From: Bacteroidota bacterium
GTDB taxonomy: Bacteria > Bacteroidota > Rhodothermia > Balneolales > Balneolaceae
Length of the DNA: 5,531 nucleotides
NCBI GenBank assembly: GCA_024635465.1
Contig: JAGXIS010000133.1
Coordinates: 1-5,531 of the forward strand
Direction of reading: 5' to 3'
Shown here in pieces: positions 1-5,531 of the stretch (position 1 is its first letter; each line of letters opens with the position of its first letter). The notes under the pieces are model-generated. The model saw only the letters and a program-made list of their open reading frames with translations, did not search any database and was not told where the DNA came from. Position numbers and translations under genes: made by a program.

Positions 1-385
1 AAATTGCACTGAATTCTTCATTCCTGTTCACTTCGATAACCACCCCAATAGATGGTTGTCGATCAATCCATAATCCAATCGATACACAGTAAATTGGAAA
101 ATCATGAGCAAAATTCGCGGTACCGTCAATAGGATCGATGATCCATGTTCTCTGTCCGGTCAATGTAGAATGGCTTGCAGATTCTTCAGCTAAAACCAAA
201 TCATCAGGGTGTACTTTTTTGATGACTTCTAGAATAGAATTCTCTGCAGCTACATCTGCATCTGTTACTAAATCATGAAATCCCTTTTGATGAATGTTAA
301 TTCCATTCTTTTTATACTCATTAATCGTCTCTATAGCAGCCCAAGCGGCCTTTTTTGCTAAACTTAGATCTTCTTTTTTACTCAT
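1..385 (-). CDS. suhB: Inositol monophosphatase family protein (SuhB-type), 3' end cut by window edge
   Basis: Mg2+-dependent sugar/inositol phosphate phosphatase, cytoplasmic. The first 128 residues are visible, about half of a typical 260-270 residue member. The family motifs appear in order: KGFHDLVTDAD at residues 34-44 (the Lys and Asp of the mobile metal-site loop), LAEES at 65-69 (metal-binding Glu68), and WIIDPIDGTANF at 81-92, the signature with metal ligands Asp84 and Asp87. After these comes FPIYCVSIGL, typical of IMPase/SuhB rather than CysQ. The start is ATG at 385-383. It lies inside the end of dnaG, giving an 8-base ATGAGTAA overlap, and has no clear Shine-Dalgarno sequence, so translation probably depends on dnaG. 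The substrate is not certain: the family also includes histidinol phosphatases, fructose-1,6-bisphosphatases and nucleotidases. The missing C-terminal half would help decide. Family membership is nearly certain; the symbol is less so. Confidence 0.9.
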   Translation of the reverse strand, partial: MSKKEDLSLAKKAAWAAIETINEYKKNGINIHQKGFHDLVTDADVAAENSILEVIKKVHPDDLVLAEESASHSTLTGQRTWIIDPIDGTANFAHDFPIYCVSIGLWIDRQPSIGVVIEVNRNEEFSAI

Positions 386-2381
386 CTTTATTCTTTTTCA
401 TTGTATATTCAAATTTCTTTGTCCCCATCGCAGGTTCATTTTTTGCAAACTCAGGATCATCATACAGTTCATCAGGTGTTGAATTCTTAACACGATTGAT
501 CTCTTTTTTTAAACTCTGTTGAACTTGTGTCAGTTTAAGTCTTTCCTCATCAGCTGAATTTTTTATTTTTTGATAAAGTTCATCCCATTTTCTTTCACAG
601 TAATTTAACTGAATAGTTCTTAATGTAGACTTAGCGTTTCGAACAGGATTTTTATCTCTTCTAAACTCTCCTCCTGTTCTTTTAGCTAACTCTTCACTTA
701 CGGAATGACGTTCAAACAAAATATCCGCTAAAAGAGATAGAAAAGATTGATTTTGAGACATATAGAAATCAATACTGATCTCATCTTTACTGATATGACG
801 ATTCATGATGTCTTTATAAAAAGCTCGTATTTCCGGGTCTTCGAAATGATCTTCACCTATATTATGACCGATAAAATCTCTCATCTCTTCTCCGTATTGA
901 AGCAATAAACGAATCGCTTCTTTTTCGTAGAGAGGTCTTTTTATATTTTTTGTTGATTGAGTTCTGTTTTTGGGCTCACGACTTGTCTGTGAATCAGGTT
1001 CAATCTGATTCGATCGGATTTGCTCTGCTCTCTCTTCTCTTTGGCTTCTAAATCTGTTCTGCTTATTATTTTCACGGATTATCAAGTCCAATTGATTAAA
1101 TAACTCACGATCGGAGCCTCTTCGATATTTCTGAGTTTTTTGATGCAGATGCTGCACGTAAAATGACCGGTCTAATTCGCCTGGAATAAGTGCAATACTT
1201 TGTAGAATCCCTTTTATCACATCGGATCTCTCTGAAGGCCCATCTAATTTATTCTCTTTTTCGGCTTTATGGATCGTAAAGGATACAAAATCCTCTGCAT
1301 GTTTATTTTTAAACTCTAAAAATGACTCTTTCCCAAACTGTTTAACAAAAGAGTCAGGGTCTTCCCCATCCGGCAGTTCCATAAGTTGAACATTCATTCC
1401 CTGTTCCAAAGCGATATCCATTCCCCTAACCATTGCCGTCTGACCGGCACTGTCCGCATCATAAATCATGACGATTCTTTTACCATATCGCATTAAAATC
1501 TTGATCTGAGAAGATGTTAATGATGTACCGCTTGAGGCTACTACATTTTTAACACCAAATTGGTTCATCGTGATTACGTCCGTATACCCTTCTACCAGAA
1601 TAACTTCTTCCTCTTTCCGGATCTCATTTTTTGCAAAATTAACTGCATAAACGACATCACTTTTGTTGTAAACAATCGTTTGAGCCGAGTTAATATATTT
1701 TGCACTCTTTTTATTTTCATCCAGTATTCTACCTGCGAAAGCGATGACTCTTCCCGCAGGATTAAATATTGGGAATATCAGACGATCTCGAAATGTGTCG
1801 TAATGACCATCCCGCCTATTACTTGGTTTGATTAAGTCTGCCTCCAATAAATACTCTTCAGATAAGCCCTCTTTTTGGGCCGCTTTAAGTAGTCCTGAAT
1901 GGAATGGGGCATAACCTAAGCCGAACGATTTCCAAATATTTCTATCATAACCTCTTTTTTCAAGATATTTTCGAGCCGTTTCAGCCTCATCATTCTCTAA
2001 TAAATTTCTATAGAAATACAAGCCTGCAAACTTTAGTACATGCAGAACTCCTTCTCTTTTGTGAGTAGATTCATCATCTCCATCTACTTGTTCATCGGGT
2101 ATATCGATTCCATATCTATCAGCAAGGGAACGTAGCGACTCCGGAAAACTAATTCCTTCCATCTGCATCACAAAACTAAAAACATCACCACTTTCACCAC
2201 ATCCGAAACATTTATAAATGCCAAGTTTTGGTGTAACATGAAAAGAGGGTGTTTTTTCATTATGAAATGGACATAATCCGCTAAAACCACTGCCCGATTT
2301 TTTCAACTTGACGTAGTCTCCAACTACCTCAACAATATCAGCAGTTGCTCTAATCTCCTCTTTTTTGTCGTCATTTATCAT
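378..2381 (-). CDS. dnaG: DNA primase DnaG
   Basis: Makes the RNA primers for lagging-strand and origin DNA synthesis, working with the replicative helicase DnaB at the fork. The protein has 667 residues and is complete. The N-terminal CHC2-type zinc finger has ligands Cys37, His40, Cys58 and Cys61. The RNA polymerase core includes SFGLGYAP (152-159) and RDRLIFPIFNPAGRVIAFAGR-type sequence at 198-218. The TOPRIM domain follows, with VEGYTDV (263-269, Glu264), YDADSAG (307-313, Asp308/Asp310) and DGEDPD (338-343), so the metal-binding acidic residues are all present. Residues about 436-485 are a polar, Arg/Gln/Ser-rich linker, and 485-667 should be the helicase-binding region. It is longer than the 581-residue E. 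coli protein, mostly in the linker and C-terminus. The ATG at 2381 is the first after an in-frame stop; no Shine-Dalgarno sequence is visible. It is not next to rpoD or rpsU here; suhB overlaps its 3' end and sucD is divergent. Confidence 0.97.
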   Translation of the reverse strand: MINDDKKEEIRATADIVEVVGDYVKLKKSGSGFSGLCPFHNEKTPSFHVTPKLGIYKCFGCGESGDVFSFVMQMEGISFPESLRSLADRYGIDIPDEQVDGDDESTHKREGVLHVLKFAGLYFYRNLLENDEAETARKYLEKRGYDRNIWKSFGLGYAPFHSGLLKAAQKEGLSEEYLLEADLIKPSNRRDGHYDTFRDRLIFPIFNPAGRVIAFAGRILDENKKSAKYINSAQTIVYNKSDVVYAVNFAKNEIRKEEEVILVEGYTDVITMNQFGVKNVVASSGTSLTSSQIKILMRYGKRIVMIYDADSAGQTAMVRGMDIALEQGMNVQLMELPDGEDPDSFVKQFGKESFLEFKNKHAEDFVSFTIHKAEKENKLDGPSERSDVIKGILQSIALIPGELDRSFYVQHLHQKTQKYRRGSDRELFNQLDLIIRENNKQNRFRSQREERAEQIRSNQIEPDSQTSREPKNRTQSTKNIKRPLYEKEAIRLLLQYGEEMRDFIGHNIGEDHFEDPEIRAFYKDIMNRHISKDEISIDFYMSQNQSFLSLLADILFERHSVSEELAKRTGGEFRRDKNPVRNAKSTLRTIQLNYCERKWDELYQKIKNSADEERLKLTQVQQSLKKEINRVKNSTPDELYDDPEFAKNEPAMGTKKFEYTMKKNKDE

Positions 2382-2441
2382 ATCAAAATGATACCAAAAA
2401 TGAACCTACTCAACAAAGTTTAAATCTCTTCTTTTAATGTC

Positions 2442-2449
2442 CAAAATTA
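2442..2449 (-). promoter_or_regulatory. Possible dnaG promoter, -7 element only
   Basis: Read on the minus strand this is TAATTTTG, a full match to the Bacteroidota -7 consensus TAnnTTTG. It would start transcription near 2435, about 54 bases before the dnaG ATG. No TTTG -33 element is seen at the expected distance (plus-strand CAAA near 2469-2475), so support is weak. Its -33 region would overlap the sucD promoter. Confidence 0.3.
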
Positions 2450-2460
2450 CATTTCACAGC

Positions 2461-2492
2461 TTTGGCAATCTTAAACAATGGTAGTATATTTG
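2461..2492 (+). promoter_or_regulatory. Bacteroidota-type promoter for sucD
   Basis: TTTG at 2461-2464 and TATATTTG at 2485-2492 match the -33 (TTTG) and -7 (TAnnTTTG) elements recognised by the primary sigma factor of Bacteroidota, with a 20-base spacer that fits the known range. Transcription would begin near 2498-2500, leaving a leader of about 40 bases before the sucD ATG. That leader is very AT-rich (TAATTA occurs twice, at 2513 and 2522) and has no Shine-Dalgarno sequence, which is also usual for this group. The match is by eye; AT-rich DNA makes chance matches possible. Confidence 0.6.
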
Positions 2493-2537
2493 AAGTCGAA
2501 GATTTAATCATATAATTAATCTAATTAACCTGTTTAC

Positions 2538-3404
2538 ATGAGTGTATTAGTAGGAAATGAGACCCGTTTGATAGTTCAAGGGTTTACAGGAAGTGAAGGT
2601 TCGTTCCACGCCGGACAAATGATCGAATATGGAACAAATATTGTAGGAGGCGTTACTCCAGGTAAAGGAGGTCAGAAACATCTTAATAAGCCGGTTTTTA
2701 ATACGGTAGCTGATGCTGTTGAAAATGAAGGTGCAAATACATCCGTGATATTTGTCCCGCCACCCTTTGCCGCTGATGCCATTATGGAAGCAGCTGTATC
2801 AGGAATCAAGGTCATTATCTGTATCACAGAGGGAATACCTGTACAGGATATGATTAAAGCGAAACAAGTTTGTAAAAATAATGGTGCTACTTTGGTAGGA
2901 CCAAATTGTCCGGGAGTCATAACACCCGGCGAGGCAAAAGTGGGTATCATGCCTGCTATGATTTTTACACCGGGATCAGTCGGTCTCATATCACGATCCG
3001 GTACGCTTACTTATGAAGCAGTAGACCAGCTGACTAAAGTCGGTCTGGGTCAAAGTACCGCAATAGGTATTGGTGGAGATCCGGTTATTGGAACCAATCA
3101 CACGGATGCTATTAAGCTTTTTAATGAAGATCCGGATACAGATGCTATTGTACTAATCGGTGAAATCGGTGGGTCAGCTGAAGAAGAAGCCGCTGAATAC
3201 ATCCAGAAAAATGTTAAAAAACCCGTTGTAGCTTTTATTGCAGGTAGCACTGCGCCTCCAGGGCGACGAATGGGTCATGCCGGTGCAATTATCTCTGGTG
3301 GACAAGGAACCGCTGAAGATAAAAAGAATGCACTTCGCAAAGCCGGTGTAACTGTTGCCGAGAGTCCGGCTGAAATCGGCATTACACTAAAAGAAATGCT
3401 TTAA
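2538..3404 (+). CDS. sucD: Succinyl-CoA synthetase (succinate-CoA ligase) alpha subunit
   Basis: Interconverts succinyl-CoA and succinate with ATP or GTP formation in the TCA cycle, as the alpha part of an alpha/beta enzyme in the cytoplasm. The 288 residues match the usual family length (E. coli 289). The N-terminal CoA-binding Rossmann domain has [11 protein letters not shown] (14-24) and GGVTPGKGG (37-45). GPNCPGVI (121-128) and SRSGTLTYE (152-160) are family signatures. The ligase domain has [13 protein letters not shown] (208-220, with the Glu that stabilises the phosphohistidine) and [17 protein letters not shown] (246-262), where His247 is the phosphorylated residue. The ATG at 2538 gives [18 protein letters not shown], the standard N-terminus, without a Shine-Dalgarno sequence. 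No sucC is adjacent: dnaG is divergent upstream and glgC convergent downstream, so the beta subunit must be encoded elsewhere. Nucleotide preference is set by the beta subunit and cannot be read here. Confidence 0.98.
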   Translation: MSVLVGNETRLIVQGFTGSEGSFHAGQMIEYGTNIVGGVTPGKGGQKHLNKPVFNTVADAVENEGANTSVIFVPPPFAADAIMEAAVSGIKVIICITEGIPVQDMIKAKQVCKNNGATLVGPNCPGVITPGEAKVGIMPAMIFTPGSVGLISRSGTLTYEAVDQLTKVGLGQSTAIGIGGDPVIGTNHTDAIKLFNEDPDTDAIVLIGEIGGSAEEEAAEYIQKNVKKPVVAFIAGSTAPPGRRMGHAGAIISGGQGTAEDKKNALRKAGVTVAESPAEIGITLKEML

Positions 3405-3447
3405 TCCAAAGACCGTCGATTCAAAATGGACGGTCATTTTTTGGATT
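3403..3447. terminator. Hairpin terminator shared by convergent sucD and glgC
   Basis: An inner 7-bp stem, GACCGTC (3411-3417) with GACGGTC (3429-3435), encloses an 11-base loop and is followed on the plus strand by A and six T (3437-3442), a good intrinsic terminator for sucD. An outer 8-bp pair, AATCCAAA (3403-3410) with TTTGGATT (3440-3447), can extend the structure. Read on the minus strand the same hairpin stands after glgC's last sense codons, but with only a three-T tail, so it would be weaker in that direction. The outer arms reach into the sucD stop codon and the last two bases of the glgC stop. Confidence 0.75.
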
Positions 3448-4717
3448 ATATGTTAAAACCGTCCGGAATCACAGCACCCTTTTGAACAATCACAATACCA
3501 TCGACTACTGAATGATGTTCAAATTCACCATCTTCGAGATGTGAACCACCGGTAATTTTTACATCGTTACCAATCCTGGCATTTTTATCTACAATGGTTC
3601 GACTTATAAAACACCGTTGACCTATTCCCATCAGAGGTTTGCCATCTGTTTGATTTTGGAAATCGTCGGGTGTGGCAAAATGATCATTTCCCATTACAAC
3701 TGATGACTCAATAGTAGTCCCTTTTCCAATCCGTGATCTGATACCAATCACTGATTTTTCAATTCGGCTTGCTTCGATAATACATCCTTCAGCAATAAGT
3801 ACTTTTTCAAGATTTGTTCCAGTCAACTTTGAAGCAGGAAGAAATCTTGCTCTAGTGTAAATTAACTGTTCATTGTCATATAAATTGAACTCTGGAAGTG
3901 TTTCACATAATTCCAGGTTTGCTTCGAAGAATGAGCTGATGGTTCCAATATCGGTCCAGTACCCATCAAATGGATAACTTGAAACCCTGCTTCCTTCTTC
4001 AATCGCTTTTGGGATAATTTCTTTTCCGAAATCTGTAGCATCCGGATTTTCATTAAACATTCGGAGCATAATATCTTTGTTAAAAACATATATCCCCATT
4101 GAAGCCAGATAATTACGACCTTTGGCTTGCATCGCCGGGGTTGTTTCAGATGCCCATTTTTCTAATTCATCAGTGGATGGTTTCTCCACAAAACTCTCAA
4201 TTGCACCATCTTTGTCTGTTTTCATGATACCAAATTCCGTTGCTTCATTAGCCGTTACCGGTATGGTTGCAACAGTCAAATCTGCATTATCATTTTTATG
4301 TACTTTTAAGAGTTTTCGATAATCCATCTGATATAATTGATCTCCAGAAAGAATTAATGCATGATCGTACTCGTAATTCGCCAGATGATGAAGAGATTGT
4401 CTTACCGCATCAGCGGTTCCTTGAAACCAATTTGTACTTTTTGGAGTTTGTTCAGCAGCCAGTATATCAACAAAACCTCGTGAAAAGAGATCAAAATTAT
4501 AGGTGTTTTTTATATGTCTATTTAATGATGCTGAATTAAACTGCGTCAAAACAAATATTTTACGAATATGTGAATTCAAACAGTTTGATATCGGTATATC
4601 GACAAGTCTATACTTACCGGCAATTGGCACAGCAGGTTTACTTCTTTGTCTGGTTAAAGGATCAAGCCTTGTTCCTCTACCCCCTCCGAGAATAATCGCA
4701 ATTGTTTTATCCGTCAT
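3446..4717 (-). CDS. glgC: Glucose-1-phosphate adenylyltransferase (ADP-glucose pyrophosphorylase), cyanobacterial/plant-like
   Basis: Makes ADP-glucose and PPi from ATP and glucose-1-phosphate, the committed and allosterically controlled step of bacterial glycogen synthesis. It has 423 residues and is complete. The N-terminal nucleotidyltransferase domain shows LGGGRGTRLDPLT (10-22), KPAVPIAGKYRLVD (28-41), WFQGTADAVRQ (97-107), SGDQLYQMDY (124-133, Asp126 of the GD metal site), FVEKP (176-180, Lys179 for glucose-1-phosphate), ASMGIY (205-210) and DFGKEIIP (229-236). The C-terminal left-handed beta-helix starts near 305. Its wording (SVIGIRSRIG, IVDKNARIGNDV, GIVIVQKGAVIPDG) resembles cyanobacterial and plant enzymes more than E. 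coli GlgC. Lys378 and Lys413 line up, from memory, with the two 3-PGA-binding lysines of the Anabaena enzyme (382 and 419). The ATG overlaps the glgA stop as ATGA, with a strong Shine-Dalgarno sequence just upstream. Confidence 0.97.
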   Translation of the reverse strand: MTDKTIAIILGGGRGTRLDPLTRQRSKPAVPIAGKYRLVDIPISNCLNSHIRKIFVLTQFNSASLNRHIKNTYNFDLFSRGFVDILAAEQTPKSTNWFQGTADAVRQSLHHLANYEYDHALILSGDQLYQMDYRKLLKVHKNDNADLTVATIPVTANEATEFGIMKTDKDGAIESFVEKPSTDELEKWASETTPAMQAKGRNYLASMGIYVFNKDIMLRMFNENPDATDFGKEIIPKAIEEGSRVSSYPFDGYWTDIGTISSFFEANLELCETLPEFNLYDNEQLIYTRARFLPASKLTGTNLEKVLIAEGCIIEASRIEKSVIGIRSRIGKGTTIESSVVMGNDHFATPDDFQNQTDGKPLMGIGQRCFISRTIVDKNARIGNDVKITGGSHLEDGEFEHHSVVDGIVIVQKGAVIPDGFNI

Positions 4718-5531
4718 GTCTTCTCCTTTTTTGATTTCATTGATTTATACATTTGAACATAATTTCCTGCCGCTTTGATCCATGAAAAGTCTATTGACAT
4801 TATTTTTCTCCGGATTGTATTAAATTTTCTCTCTTTATTATAAAGCTCAACTGCTTTAATTATGGATTGAGCAGCTTCATTGAGATCAAAGTTTTCAAAT
4901 ACTATTCCATATCCCTCTTTGTTATCTATATCGATCACTGTATCAGCCAACCCACCTACTTTTCTGACAATTGGGATGGTACCGTACCTCATTGAATATA
5001 GTTGATTTAAACCGCACGGTTCTACTCGCGATGGCATCATTAAAAAGTCACTGCCGGCATAAATTAAATGGGCAAGTTTCTCATTGTATTCAAGACGTGT
5101 ATCAAAATAACCTACTAATTCGCTTTGCAAACCCTCGAATACAGAATGCAGATAAGGATCACCGGTCCCCAAAACCAGAAATGAAGCGTCAACATTTCGA
5201 TTATTACACTCTCTGATTAAATCTGGCAGTAAATCCGCTCCTTTTTCCATCACCAATCTGCCAATAAATGAAAAAAGTGGTTTATCTATGTCCAATTGAA
5301 AGGTTTCACCCAACAATTCTTTATTTCTTGATTTCCCTGCCTTATAATTTCTCAATGAGTAGTTTTCATCCAAATAGTTATCTGTGGCCGGATCCCAAAT
5401 TTCGGAATCAATTCCATTCAAAATCCCAACCGATTTTTCACTCTCGTCTCTTAAAAGGATTTCTAGCCCATGGCAAAATTCCTGTAACTCTTTTAGATAT
5501 CCTTTAGACACCGTAGTCACTTTCCAGGCGC
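4714..5531 (-). CDS. glgA: Glycogen synthase (GT5, ADP-glucose type), N-terminus cut by window edge
   Basis: Transfers glucose from ADP-glucose to the growing alpha-1,4-glucan chain in the cytoplasm. About 271 C-terminal residues are visible, so roughly the first 200 of a usual 470-490 are missing. The reading frame is open through the right edge (AWKVTTVSKGYL), the normal interior VTTVS motif; the GTG at 5520-5518 codes for an internal Val and is not a start. Counting from that first Ala, the GT-B C-terminal domain shows NGIDSEIWDP (38-47), IGRLVMEKGADLL (89-101, with the catalytic-site Arg91 and Lys96), LGTGDPYL (120-127), PSRVEPCGLNQLYSMRYGTIP (from 166, Glu170 of the EPCG motif) and VGGLADTV (191-198). 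The end, DFSWIKAAGNYVQMYKS, is typical of GlgA. Its TGA overlaps the glgC ATG by four bases, so the two are co-transcribed and probably translationally coupled. GlgC's product is GlgA's substrate, which supports both calls. Confidence 0.96.
   Translation of the reverse strand, partial: AWKVTTVSKGYLKELQEFCHGLEILLRDESEKSVGILNGIDSEIWDPATDNYLDENYSLRNYKAGKSRNKELLGETFQLDIDKPLFSFIGRLVMEKGADLLPDLIRECNNRNVDASFLVLGTGDPYLHSVFEGLQSELVGYFDTRLEYNEKLAHLIYAGSDFLMMPSRVEPCGLNQLYSMRYGTIPIVRKVGGLADTVIDIDNKEGYGIVFENFDLNEAAQSIIKAVELYNKERKFNTIRRKIMSIDFSWIKAAGNYVQMYKSMKSKKEKT
4723..4729 (-). promoter_or_regulatory. Strong Shine-Dalgarno sequence for glgC, inside the glgA 3' end
   Basis: Read on the minus strand, AAAGGAG lies five bases before the glgC ATG (4717-4715) and is built from the Lys-Lys-Glu codons at the end of glgA. 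It fixes the glgC start and is the only clear Shine-Dalgarno sequence among the visible starts in this window; dnaG, suhB and sucD lack one. Confidence 0.8.

Noticed and set aside
294..482. Plus-strand open frame of 62 codons rich in Phe/Ile/Leu, looking like a small membrane protein
   Set aside because: It is antisense to the dnaG end and suhB start. Its hydrophobicity comes from reading Lys/Glu-rich codons on the opposite strand.
1560..1835. Plus-strand open frame of 91 codons inside dnaG
   Set aside because: It is antisense to the conserved TOPRIM and core region of primase; no family resemblance or start signal.
2513..2528. AT-rich repeat TAATTA twice, with a possible TTAAT/ATTAA hairpin before the sucD start
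   Set aside because: The stem is five A-T pairs with a three-base loop, too weak to be meaningful; such AT-rich leaders are expected in this group.
2672..2989. Open frame of 105 codons on the minus strand inside sucD
   Set aside because: It lies fully antisense to a well-supported gene, has no recognisable motif, and reads as the complement of conserved sucD codons.
3862..4089. Minus-strand frame of 75 codons within glgC, and plus-strand frames across 4122-4778
   Set aside because: They overlap the intact, highly conserved glgC and the glgA end in other frames; they show no motif of their own.
4971..5507. Two plus-strand open frames of about 80 codons across glgA
   Set aside because: They are shadows antisense to the conserved GT-B domain of glycogen synthase.
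5518..5520. GTG as a possible start of a short glycosyltransferase
   Set aside because: The frame stays open upstream to the edge (AWK before VTTVS), and VTTVS is a normal interior motif of GlgA, so the gene is simply cut by the window.

Overview
This is a compact, AT-rich bacterial chromosomal window with five protein-coding genes: four on the minus strand and one (sucD) on the plus strand. Nearly all of it is coding. Three things suggest a member of the Bacteroidota/Balneolota/Rhodothermota group: the sucD leader has a Bacteroidota-type promoter (TTTG, 20 bases, TAnnTTTG) with no Shine-Dalgarno sequence, sucD has no sucC beside it, and the proteins read like that group. This placement is an inference from style, not a database match.

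Layout from left to right. Positions 1-385 (minus) hold the N-terminal part of an inositol monophosphatase family enzyme (suhB type), cut by the left edge. Positions 378-2381 (minus) hold a complete DNA primase, dnaG, whose stop overlaps the suhB start by 8 bases. Positions 2382-2537 are a divergent intergenic region with a good promoter for sucD and a weaker one for dnaG. Positions 2538-3404 (plus) hold a complete succinyl-CoA synthetase alpha subunit, sucD. Positions 3405-3445 are a very short convergent gap filled by a hairpin terminator that probably serves both sides. Positions 3446-4717 (minus) hold a complete ADP-glucose pyrophosphorylase, glgC. Positions 4714-5531 (minus) hold the C-terminal part of a glycogen synthase, glgA, cut by the right edge and joined to glgC by an ATGA overlap.

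How the genes work together. glgA and glgC form a tight glycogen operon: GlgC makes ADP-glucose and GlgA polymerises it into alpha-1,4-glucan. GlgC is of the cyanobacterial/plant type and keeps both lysines that bind the activator 3-phosphoglycerate in cyanobacteria, so glycogen synthesis may be tied to the glycolytic 3-PGA level. sucD is a TCA-cycle gene in its own transcription unit. dnaG and suhB form a separate, translationally overlapping unit.

I found no mobile element, CRISPR array, RNA gene or unknown system. The window looks like ordinary core metabolism and replication; the points worth a second look are the GlgC regulatory type, the back-to-back promoters and the gene overlaps.
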